DNA of 59,096 nucleotides, taken from contig VXNM01000014.1 of NCBI GenBank assembly GCA_009840545.1, positions 1 to 59,096 on the forward strand, given 5' to 3'. The DNA comes from Gammaproteobacteria bacterium (GTDB lineage Bacteria > Pseudomonadota > Gammaproteobacteria > Pseudomonadales > Azotimanducaceae). The notes beneath the pieces were generated by a model that searched no databases, had not been told where the DNA came from, and worked only from the letters and a program-made list of their open reading frames with translations. Positions 28,927 through 36,652 of the stretch are shown piece by piece (the stretch's first letter is position 1; every line of letters starts with the position of its first letter). Made by a program: the position numbers and the translations under genes.

Positions 28927-30126
28927 TTAGGTATGGTGGAAGTGACGCGTTTCTGCAGCTTGGCTAGTTCCAATTACACCGGCAGAACACAATTCTTCGA
29001 GACTGGATCCATTCAAGTCGAGAGCTTCGCGCAGGACTTCTCTTGTGTGCTCACCCAACATTGGAGCTGCTCGAATCGGCACTTTGCTCTCGGAAAGTCG
29101 AGCAGGCATACCTAACAGCTTGATTGGTCCATGATCGGGATGTTCGACCACATGTACAAATCCTCGAGAAGAAAGGTGCGGGTTCTCATGAAGTTCCTTT
29201 GTACTCAATACAGCACTTGCCGGTACTCCAGCTTCAGCCAGAAGTCGCATGGCTTCATATTTGTCTCGCTGTATAGTCCACTTCTGTATCTCCGCCTTAA
29301 CCAAGTGCCGATTATCTCGATAGGCTTCATCTTCCAGCAGGTCAATTCGTCCGATTACATTGCACAAGTTCTGAAACATCTTTGGAGTCACAGCCATCAC
29401 CCAAACATAGTCATTTTGGTCGTCTCCCATGCATTTATACAGCGTTGAACCAGCCCATTGCCCGTTCCCCGAACGTCTAGCCGCACGTTGACCAAACTGG
29501 CTTCCTGACATGGAGGTCCTCAAATAATAAGTCATCGCTTCTTGCATGGACAACTCGATGAACTGACCCTTACCGGTAGTGAGTTTTTGAATGTATGCAG
29601 CACAAATCGCAAGTGCCATTTGTACGCCTGTTCCCGCGTCCCCCGTCGTAGGACCTGGCCGCATCGGAGGTCCGTCGGCCTCTCCGGTTATTGAGAATGC
29701 ACCGGCTGCGGCTTGAGCAACCATGTCGTAGCACTTATAGTCCGACCAGGGACCGGACAAGCCGAATCCCTTTATCCTCGCATAAATCAGGTCCGACTTT
29801 ATCTGGCGGAGCGATTCATACTCGATATGAAGCCGTTCGACGACTCCGGGTCCGTAGTTTTCAACAAAAACATCAAACTTCGGGACGAGATCTAGGAACA
29901 ATTGTCGGCCTGTGTCGCTTTTTAGATCGATTGCAACACTCCGTTTGTTTGAGTTCCACAGGACGAAATACTCGCTGTTGCCCTGTGGTCCTCTTCCTGG
30001 ATCTCCCCGACCGGGAGATTCGATCTTTACGACATCAGCACCTAACCAGGCAAGAGCTTGGGTGCATGAAGTTCCCGCCTCGTATTGGGTCATATCCAAC
30101 ACGCGCATTCCATTCAACGCAGACAT
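28927..30126 (-). CDS. type III (CaiB/BaiF) CoA-transferase
   Basis: Predicted cytoplasmic CoA-transferase, 399 aa, the usual length for the family. The ATG at 30126 has GGAGGA upstream; the longer frame adds five residues without a site. Family features: the N-terminal GMRVLDMTQYEAGTSCTQALAWLGADVVKIE, the PGRGDPGR loop, the NSNKRSVAIDLK segment and GKGQFIELSMQEAM. The last block carries Glu where many relatives carry Asp, though Glu also occurs. The C-terminal half is complete (RGFVHVVEHPDHG, GEHTREVL). It reads out of the IS remnant region and is followed, on its left, by the IS1595 fragment. Unlike the 6268-8673 gene it is a single copy; the acid it activates is unknown. Confidence 0.92.
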   Translation of the reverse strand: MSALNGMRVLDMTQYEAGTSCTQALAWLGADVVKIESPGRGDPGRGPQGNSEYFVLWNSNKRSVAIDLKSDTGRQLFLDLVPKFDVFVENYGPGVVERLHIEYESLRQIKSDLIYARIKGFGLSGPWSDYKCYDMVAQAAAGAFSITGEADGPPMRPGPTTGDAGTGVQMALAICAAYIQKLTTGKGQFIELSMQEAMTYYLRTSMSGSQFGQRAARRSGNGQWAGSTLYKCMGDDQNDYVWVMAVTPKMFQNLCNVIGRIDLLEDEAYRDNRHLVKAEIQKWTIQRDKYEAMRLLAEAGVPASAVLSTKELHENPHLSSRGFVHVVEHPDHGPIKLLGMPARLSESKVPIRAAPMLGEHTREVLREALDLNGSSLEELCSAGVIGTSQAAETRHFHHT

Positions 30127-30277
30127 GAGTGTCCTCCACAACCATCAATTGCATAGTATCACTCGCTAACAAGTGAGACAGGTGTTCTTTGGCCGGCCAG
30201 GGAGAGACGAACTAAGCGAAAAAACCTTGACTGTGGAGAGCGGAACTAAGCTCTAAGATTCTGTAGAGTCTCCTAGA

Positions 30278-31033
30278 TTAGCCGAAGTCCTTGATGTGAC
30301 TACGTTTCCGTGTAAAGTCGATGTCACTAAGTCGGACGCTAGAAGGCTCGTGTGAACCGGGGTAATGGCGTCGGTCTCTGGTCATATGAATACATATGTC
30401 TTGAAACTCCGTATTGGAATGGTTTACATCCATCGGTTGCAAATGCAGGTTGTATCCCGCGGCATTTACACGCCATTCCTCATTAGAACCAAGCTGTACA
30501 ACTCGCAACTCCTGATTCCCAATCGCAGTTGAGGCAAATACTAAGAGGGGACTATCGCCGTCGTAGAAATCTATGATTTGCGGAGCACCGCACGAACTGC
30601 ATCTCCACACTTTGGTCGGTGTTGATTCGCCGTACTTTAGAAGGTGAATGTCATTATTGAAACCCCAGAGACTGTCTTCTTCCTTCATTCCAAGAACATA
30701 GAGTTCTGAGTTTATGCGTACGAATTGCACACCAGCCTTGTATTGAGCTTTGAACGGATAAAACTCCTCGGTCCGTGAACCATTCCCGAATTCGAGTATT
30801 CCTTGGGTCGTTAGTACTGCTATACGTCCGTTCTCCAACCTCTCAACGTCCAAGTTGGAGTCATCCAAATTCCAAGCGACCTCCGTCGAAAATACCGAGA
30901 TCGAGATGTGCGGATTTTCGGACTGGCTATCGGCAAGAATAGATCCACAAATCAACACCATGCTCAAACGCAATACAACGAGAATGTGCCGGCTAATGCT
31001 GAATTTGGTGGATTTCTTCACGATTGATCTCAT
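30278..31033 (-). CDS. hypothetical secreted protein
   Basis: No family is recognised. I take the ATG at 31033 (MRSIVKKSTKFSISRHILVVL), which opens a signal or anchor segment (about 15-33, VLRLSMVLICGSILA), over a 34-residue longer frame that is polar and unlike a leader. The mature part, about 215 residues, has repeated beta-strand patterns with short hydrophilic turns (GRIAVLTTQGILEFGNGS, SELYVLGMKEEDSLWGFNNDI), as in a partial beta-propeller. One C-x-x-C pair (CSSC) is present. It lies alone between the CoA-transferase and the second PhyH gene. Confidence 0.5.
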   Translation of the reverse strand: MRSIVKKSTKFSISRHILVVLRLSMVLICGSILADSQSENPHISISVFSTEVAWNLDDSNLDVERLENGRIAVLTTQGILEFGNGSRTEEFYPFKAQYKAGVQFVRINSELYVLGMKEEDSLWGFNNDIHLLKYGESTPTKVWRCSSCGAPQIIDFYDGDSPLLVFASTAIGNQELRVVQLGSNEEWRVNAAGYNLHLQPMDVNHSNTEFQDICIHMTRDRRHYPGSHEPSSVRLSDIDFTRKRSHIKDFG

Positions 31034-31654
31034 GTCGAAGGATTTTGGCAGTGTAGATTTGGTGTTTTCCCTGATCTCACTGTATTCAGACCGCTCATTG
31101 CCTGTATTGTTCCGTTTGTGGGCGATGAATTGCATTCTGGTGCTCCAAATTCCAATCTTGGTTGCATAGTTTTAGATTCGATTGATGGCTTATTGGTTAC
31201 AACAAGGGAGAGATGATTCACCGAATTCGAGAATACTCAATACTTATACGCACGATTTCACAAATTCAAGCGAGTTTGTGTGGTGTAACGGCTTGAACTT
31301 GGATGTCTCGGGCTATTTGGACCGATGATCTTTGGATCAAAGAAGCCCGCAAGCTCGTGAACTCAATCCTTGTCGGAATGCAAGACTGTATGTAATCGGA
31401 AATCTATTTGGGCACAACAGAAATTTGTGGCGGTCTGTATTTCCGTAGATTTCAGGAGAGTATATGGCTTCGGCATGAGCTGGACGAGCGATGAACTCTC
31501 CGGTCGAAATCGCCCGGTCAGTACACGCAACCAAGGTAGGTGAATAGCCTTTCTCAGATTAGAGGAAGCAGAAGGAAACTAGAGGAATTGAGATATACGA
31601 TTGGTGGTCATAAATGCTCTAGCGTGACCCACCCATCATCGTGAGCTTTTAATA
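31034..31654. other. gap with no recognised gene
   Basis: This 621-nt gap contains a minus-strand 65-codon frame (31337-31534) with a natural residue mix but no ribosome site and no known match. The right end must hold the 3' end of the PhyH transcript and the left end the promoter of the secreted protein. Confidence 0.3.
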
Positions 31655-32743
31655 TCAAAGCGTGATGTCTTGCTGCCAATATTCCTCGCCATCGCGGCGT
31701 ATTTCCGCTCGTGTCACTTCGTTCCAGGTTGCGTTGCCCAAGAAACTTCCTCGATACTTGAAGGGCTTTTCTCTAGGTCGATACTGTCGTCGGGCATCTA
31801 TGGCCAAAGGAATCATACGTGCTCGCCTAAGCACGTATTCCTCCGAATAGGTAATTTTCTTCTTGTCCACGCCGGGAATCTTGAATGCGTGCACATTGGT
31901 GGTACTTGCTCCGATGGCGGAATCACGTTTGTGAAAACCAAGCAACAACGTGACACGACGATTGGCGGAGCGATTCGGATACGAACCATGAAGCGCACTA
32001 CGACTCACAATGCCGCAGTCCCCCGGTTCGAGGAGCATGGGCACCGCATCATCGAGTCGCTCAGTGATCGGTGGAAACTCTCCACCATGCGCAAGTAACC
32101 AACGGCGTTGGCTGCCAGGTACGACCCAAAGACAGTTTTCGGCGGTGCAATGTGACAAGGCTACGCTCATGTTATAGCCATGACACTTTCCCGATCCGTC
32201 CGGTTGTTCCAAAGCCCTACCGTCCTCCGTCCAATGTGTCCGCCCGTCCTGGTGCCAGCGCGTAGGCAGTCCGTTTTCCGGTGCCTTGTAGAAAATTGCC
32301 TCATGAAAAGGCACAAAATCCTGCCCGTACAAGCTCTCGGCTATCGCCAGAATCTTTGGGTGACCATACGCTCGAAGCGTCGATTCCATGAAAATGAATG
32401 GATGCGTCAAGAGATACATGTGTGCCGGAGCATCAGCATCCTCTTCATCTTCCATCATGGTGTAATAGCCATAATACGATGAGCTTCGACCGTGGCTGTC
32501 GGTGTCTCCATTTACAGTGGTAGGTGCGTTATCGAGCATTTCATCGAATTCATCTGTGAGTTCGTCGATCTCTTCAGTGTCGAGCACCCCAGTGAATACG
32601 TAGAAACCAGTACGGTAATACGCATCCTTGATTTCAGGCACCAATTTACACTCGCTGTCGAGGCGAACAGGTCCTCGATTACCGAGTGTGTGGGCTCGTC
32701 TAGACGCCGCCTCGGAATAATCTGTCCAAGTGGACTGGGTCAT
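31655..32743 (-). CDS. phytanoyl-CoA dioxygenase (PhyH) family oxygenase, long form
   Basis: Predicted Fe(II)/2-oxoglutarate-dependent oxygenase, 362 aa, cytoplasmic. The metal triad is visible as His164 and Asp166 in RWHQDG and His252 in SALHGSYPN; Arg262 or Arg263 (NRSANRRVTLLL) would bind 2-oxoglutarate. The N-terminal part (YYRTGFYVFTGVLDTEEIDEL) is the usual opening of PhyH enzymes. A C-terminal extension of about 70 residues follows the core. The ATG at 32743 has no clear ribosome site. It differs strongly from the short PhyH gene at 23679 and is not a recent duplicate. Members act on branched acyl chains, osmolytes such as ectoine, or secondary metabolites; nothing near it tells which. 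Confidence 0.88.
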   Translation of the reverse strand: MTQSTWTDYSEAASRRAHTLGNRGPVRLDSECKLVPEIKDAYYRTGFYVFTGVLDTEEIDELTDEFDEMLDNAPTTVNGDTDSHGRSSSYYGYYTMMEDEEDADAPAHMYLLTHPFIFMESTLRAYGHPKILAIAESLYGQDFVPFHEAIFYKAPENGLPTRWHQDGRTHWTEDGRALEQPDGSGKCHGYNMSVALSHCTAENCLWVVPGSQRRWLLAHGGEFPPITERLDDAVPMLLEPGDCGIVSRSALHGSYPNRSANRRVTLLLGFHKRDSAIGASTTNVHAFKIPGVDKKKITYSEEYVLRRARMIPLAIDARRQYRPREKPFKYRGSFLGNATWNEVTRAEIRRDGEEYWQQDITL

Positions 32744-32807
32744 TTGTAGATTATTCGGCCATTTCAGGGGCTAACTGAGGTTTTAGGAGACGCCGAGCCC
32801 CCAACCT

Positions 32808-33326
32808 CTAATATGCGTCTGACGCAGACTCTTTAGAATCTTCCGAACCGTTGGCGTCGTCATCGGAGGTGCTTTCCGGTTCCTCTTCCTCTTCCTCTCC
32901 AGAGTAGACATCCCCAAATATGACCTTGAAAACTTCTTCCTGCGAGATATCACCACTCTCGTCAGCATCAGCTTCCTTGAACGCCTCATCCAGCTCTTCT
33001 TTCCCCTCTTCTTTCATCTGATTCAGCTCAGCTTCGGACAGTTCGGGAACCGGCATGCCTTGCTCGGCCATTAACTTTCTTTGCGCTTTAAACATTTCTA
33101 CAGAGAACTCCAGCATCTCATCCTTGTCTAGAGAATCGCTGTCGTCTGCGTCACTATTATCGAAGGCTTCTTCGATCAGAGGTTTCATCATTTTCATCAT
33201 TTGCTCTTGCATCGCCTGCATCTGTTCAGGTGATGGTTGTGCTCCTTGAGGGAACTGCGCTGAGACATTAGCGGAGAGCATCGCTGCTGTAAGCAATAAC
33301 GTGGCGGAGGTAAGTAGGTTCTTCAT
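32808..33326 (-). CDS. secreted acidic EF-hand protein
   Basis: Predicted exported calcium-binding protein, 172 aa. The ATG at 33326 with TAGGA upstream opens a standard signal peptide (1-22, cut near ANVSA/QF); a 22-residue longer frame spoils this. Two EF-hand-like loops are visible: DADDSDSLDKDE (about 60-71) and DADESGDISQEE (about 118-129). Between them lie Met-rich and Glu-rich helices. The end is a run of Glu and Ser/Asp, giving a very acidic protein. It is divergent from the charged helical protein at 33463. A role in calcium buffering or binding at the cell surface is inference. Confidence 0.7.
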   Translation of the reverse strand: MKNLLTSATLLLTAAMLSANVSAQFPQGAQPSPEQMQAMQEQMMKMMKPLIEEAFDNSDADDSDSLDKDEMLEFSVEMFKAQRKLMAEQGMPVPELSEAELNQMKEEGKEELDEAFKEADADESGDISQEEVFKVIFGDVYSGEEEEEEPESTSDDDANGSEDSKESASDAY

Positions 33327-33462
33327 TGGTGTGGTCCTAGGAGTTTGGGATAAACCCATGGCACTGGGTATTGCGTATTGTAGTAGTAACACCTACGACA
33401 ATTTCCTCTCCATTTACAACGTAAAACAAAGTGAAGTTGCGACCCTGTTCCTTCGAGATCAA

Positions 33463-33798
33463 TTGAACACTGCACATTCCATAAGAACCATACTTGCCAT
33501 ATTCACCGTTGCACTGTGTCTCTGCATATACGGAGACGACGATCAAACCTTCGTCGGTAGCGTCCGAAAGTTCTACGAGCAGATGGACTCAATTGATGCG
33601 AAGCTGGATGCCACTGAAGAAAATCTGAAAAGTGACGAGCGCTTGGATGAGGCTGACAAAAAGCGTCTGCGAGATTCGGCCGAGCTAATGCGAGACTTGG
33701 CCGACATGATGGACAAGTTGGCGGATCAGAAGAAGAAAAACAGGACCAAGAGGAAGAAGACTAGGCATCTACTGAATGTACAGTGTTCCATCGACTAG
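33463..33798 (+). CDS. small secreted or anchored charged-helix protein
   Basis: Frame of 111 codons. I place the start at a TTG (33463) because it gives a leader (about 5-23, RTILAIFTVALCLCIYG) and avoids overlap with the EF-hand gene; the longer frame from 33301 overlaps it by 26 nt. The mature part is highly charged and helical (SDERLDEADKKRLRDSAELMRDLADMMDKL), likely a coiled coil, ending in a Lys/Arg-rich tail. No family is recognised and no ribosome site is strong. It is oriented away from the EF-hand gene and runs 30 nt into the next, opposing gene remnant. Confidence 0.4.
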   Translation: MNTAHSIRTILAIFTVALCLCIYGDDDQTFVGSVRKFYEQMDSIDAKLDATEENLKSDERLDEADKKRLRDSAELMRDLADMMDKLADQKKKNRTKRKKTRHLLNVQCSID

Positions 33799-34157
33799 AT
33801 CGCACGAGTCGAGCTCGTATCTCACATGCGCATTCGGTCGCAGGGTAACTCCAAATGCATTTTCTGCGTCGAACGCCATCTCCAAGACTCTTGATCCAAC
33901 CTTCACGGCAGTAATCTTGGTCTCCACATGCTTGAAGCTCGATGGACTTTTTAACCTGAGTTTTACTTCCTCAACGAGTTGAGGTGCGAACCGTTCCAAT
34001 CACTGGGACATGGATACGGATCAGCTCTAGCAGTTCTCGACTGTATACCTGAACCGCCATCTCGATTGAACGCCATGACCAGAAGCACAATGAGTCCAAG
34101 GGATACAAACAGCCAAATGGCAGTTGCAACTTTCTAGCGTCTTTGAGTTTCGCTCAT
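33769..34157 (-). pseudogene. broken gene for a membrane-anchored conserved small protein
   Basis: Minus strand from an ATG at 34157 reads MSETQRR, hits a TAG as codon 8, then continues KVATAIWLFVSLGLIVLLVM, a membrane segment, and RDGGSG... up to about 34000. There the frame shifts, and the 76-codon frame to 33769 begins MERFAPQLVEEVKLRLKSPSSFKHVETKI. The second part, with its SPSSFKHVET motif, resembles the soluble end of small anchored proteins of unknown function; I cannot name the family. One nonsense codon and one frameshift mark it as broken. If the 76-codon part alone is translated it would lack its anchor. Confidence 0.6.
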
Positions 34158-34221
34158 TGTCAGTATTTGATTCGTAGTGCAACCACTTTGAAATTCCCAT
34201 CCATAATCGTCAATCCCACAC

Positions 34222-34569
34222 TCAAGACAGGGAATGTGATGGAACGGATTCAAACTGGTCCGACAAACCAACTCCTGATACGGTTTGATCTACCCTCGCC
34301 AGCAATCCAGATGATTCCATGAGAATAATCAACTGAATAACATTGCTGGTGCTTGGATTGGCAGGAAGCACATTGGATACTTCAATGTACGTTATAAAAT
34401 CCTGCAATGAGTGTGGTTCGGGATCTACGCCGTCTACTAGTGTCTTTCCCGTAGCCTCATAGGTTTCTTTCAAGTTCTCAGGATTGAAGAAATCATATGC
34501 AACCTGTACAAATTTCTCCATGGACTGTTTACCCAACAGGGTGAGCATTGGTTCAGGACCGAAAGACAC
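34222..34569 (-). CDS. small uncharacterised protein with strong ribosome site
   Basis: GTG start at 34569 with GAGGAGG five nt upstream, among the best ribosome sites in the window, gives 115 aa. The sequence is mostly helical and mildly acidic with no signal peptide or membrane segment and no known family (motifs: FVQVAYDFFNPENLKETYE, NPSTSNVIQLIILMES). A short upstream frame on the same strand (about 34650-34570) would encode about 26 hydrophobic residues but lacks a proper start. It is the last gene before the IS3 fragment and the efflux operon. Confidence 0.55.
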   Translation of the reverse strand: MSFGPEPMLTLLGKQSMEKFVQVAYDFFNPENLKETYEATGKTLVDGVDPEPHSLQDFITYIEVSNVLPANPSTSNVIQLIILMESSGLLARVDQTVSGVGLSDQFESVPSHSLS

Positions 34570-34774
34570 GTTACCTCCTCAAGATATCAGTATCAAATAC
34601 CAACCGAGATTGAACAGAGCCAAGGGAAGGCAGACATAGAACAGAACGACTCGCCATATGTAGCGTTTCAGCTACGTCAAGAATGATTTGTCTTTGCCAT
34701 GTTCGTTATGCAAGACCACCCTTAAATCATTCTCACCTGTTGTGTTCTAAACGGCAGTAGTCTTGTTAGCTTCA

Positions 34775-34794
34775 TGTGAATATGCTCATTCACA
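34775..34794. promoter_or_regulatory. inverted repeat, candidate operator
   Basis: Perfect 7-bp arms TGTGAAT and ATTCACA with a 6-bp spacer. The outer TGTGA...TCACA pair recalls the CRP consensus, but the inner spacing is 10 bp, not 6, so CRP binding is unlikely. It lies 206 nt upstream of the 115-aa gene and 53 nt from the IS3 end. Confidence 0.3.
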
Positions 34795-34846
34795 ACTGTA
34801 AAAATACTACTAAAGTTACTGGTGAAATTGTTCAAATATGATCTAT

Positions 34847-35070
34847 TTGAACCTGCTACACGCTAGTGGACAAAGGAAAAATTGTTGCATTTTTCAATTT
34901 GCGTCTCGATCATTTCGCTCTCTCGTATCGCCGTCGCTCGACGACCATCTCAAGCGCGCGAATCATCAGATCATCCTTCTCCCGCGAGGCCATGGACCAG
35001 CCTACGATGCGGCGCGAGAACACGTCCTGCACCGTTGACAGATTCAACGCCCATTTCCTCGTCGGCAACT
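34847..35070 (-). mobile_element. IS3-family remnant with internal deletion
   Basis: The left end begins TGAACCTGCTACA and matches the IS3 end at 53578 over about 70 nt with few differences. On the minus strand it reads DVFSRRIVGWSMASREKDDLMI, the DDE core of an IS3 OrfB, running directly into the end of the same protein (ERRRYER) with about 80 residues missing. So only a deleted derivative remains. No second end is clear. Confidence 0.7.
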
Positions 35071-35432
35071 TCTATTCCCATGAATTCAGTCGTCCTTATT
35101 ATAGTACCTTATATCTACTTTTGTCAAGCACTTTCGGCACTAAAGTATGTAATTCCCTTTCGAAAGCAACTCCTTCAGTTTCGATTGCACAGCACTACCT
35201 CGCCTTTTACGTTAGTTGAGCTCACGCTTCCGTAGTCCAATCACAGCTAAATTCTGGCCTCGCTAACCTGATGGCGACGGTGCGATCGGTGATAGAACGA
35301 CTGTGCTTATCTACCTAGAAATAGCCTAAACTGGTCTCATACAATACGGTTGACCTAGTGTCTTCCGACATTGTTGGCTTTCGTGCTTAAACCAGGAAAG
35401 CAAACTTGGATTTCAACCCGGAGATTAATGCG

Positions 35433-36596
35433 ATGCAGGAATCCACTGAAGAAACAAAAAGTGCACGAGAAACTCCCAAGTGGAAAGGGATTCTGCAGCT
35501 CGCCGTGATTGTTCTTGTTATTGCCGCGGCGATTTGGTTCGCTCGTGCGCCAAGCCGCGAATTTCTCGAGTTGGATTCCGGCGGTGGATTGACTCGAATC
35601 GACCCTACGGCTAACGTCATTCATCCTGAAACGACCAACGCGGCGCACAGCGTTGCACTGACCGGAACTGTAGGCACTCTCGGTGAAGTCGTGGTAATTC
35701 CCGAGGCTTCTGGTGACATCGTCTATGTTGCGGAGAACTTTCGGAATGGAGGTGAATTCGCCAAAGACGAAACCCTGGTCCAGATTGACACAACTGAGTA
35801 TGAAATAGCCCTCGAGAACGCCAAACTGTCCTTGACATACGCCAAAGCGCACCTGCGAGAGGTACTTGACAAGCAATCGCGTGGAGAACTTTCACTTTCA
35901 AGGAATGAAGATGGGGAGGTTGACCTCTGGCTGGATCTCGATGGCGAGATAGATCAGGCCAAAACCCGAGTCGAGATGGCAGAAAACGGAATCAAGTTAA
36001 GAGAAATAGCTTTGGACGAAACCAGAATCAGAATGCCTTTTGACGGATATGTCATGACAACTCAGATTTCGGTGGGGCAAGTAGTCACCACTCACTCGTC
36101 GCGCATCGGTCAGGTATATGCGAAAAACGAATTGCGAGTACGTGTACCTATATCTTCTTTCGACCTCGATTCGCTACAGCCAATATTGGGACGATCGGCA
36201 GATGTTATCGTCGATGGACGAACGTATCGAACTGAAGTAGAACGCGTGTCAAGAAGAGTCGACATCGAGACTAGATTGGGGGCTCTGTACTTGTTCTTAC
36301 TGGACCAGGAAAACACTGAGTATCTACCAAGGCCAGGGGCATTTGCGGACGTGATTATTGAAGGGCCGCAGCACCAGAATGTTTTCGTTCTACCAGAAGC
36401 AACTATGCAAATCAATGGTTCGGTTTGGCTTGTGAATGAAGGAACGCTGGTTTCATTCACTCCAGAATCTCTAGGTTTTGCGGACGAAGGATGGTTGGTG
36501 TCTGCATTTGATCCTCTCGACGGCGTAGTAATGGGAAGCATATCCGGAGCGCGTGAAGGGCTTGCCGTGAGAGCAACCTCCATACAGCACCGGTAA
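35433..36596 (+). CDS. RND efflux periplasmic adaptor (HlyD/MFP family)
   Basis: Membrane-fusion protein that links an inner-membrane RND pump to an outer-membrane channel, 387 aa. The ATG at 35433 follows GGAG; a TTG 27 nt upstream is less likely. One N-terminal membrane segment (about 18-37, ILQLAVIVLVIAAAIWFA) anchors it. Then come the half-lipoyl region (GEVVVIPEASGDIVYVAENFRNGGEFAKDETLVQID), a coiled-coil hairpin (EIALENAKLSLTYAKAHLREV, then IDQAKTRVEMAENGIKLREIALDETRIRMPFDG), and a beta-barrel. The two permease genes follow at 57 and 11 nt, so it heads a three-gene operon. No outer-membrane channel gene is nearby. The exported substrate is not known. Confidence 0.92.
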   Translation: MQESTEETKSARETPKWKGILQLAVIVLVIAAAIWFARAPSREFLELDSGGGLTRIDPTANVIHPETTNAAHSVALTGTVGTLGEVVVIPEASGDIVYVAENFRNGGEFAKDETLVQIDTTEYEIALENAKLSLTYAKAHLREVLDKQSRGELSLSRNEDGEVDLWLDLDGEIDQAKTRVEMAENGIKLREIALDETRIRMPFDGYVMTTQISVGQVVTTHSSRIGQVYAKNELRVRVPISSFDLDSLQPILGRSADVIVDGRTYRTEVERVSRRVDIETRLGALYLFLLDQENTEYLPRPGAFADVIIEGPQHQNVFVLPEATMQINGSVWLVNEGTLVSFTPESLGFADEGWLVSAFDPLDGVVMGSISGAREGLAVRATSIQHR

Positions 36597-36652
36597 CGCC
36601 AAGAAAAGGGCAACCCACCCAACGAGCCGGAATTCACTCATAGGAATCAACC

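Larger units (their letters stand above)
34570..35432. other. long gap ahead of the efflux operon, with IS3 debris
   Basis: No intact gene. It holds an inverted repeat (34775-34794), a deleted IS3 fragment (34847-35070) and A+T-rich DNA after 35070 in which no promoter could be fixed. The efflux operon promoter presumably lies at 35250-35430. Confidence 0.4.
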
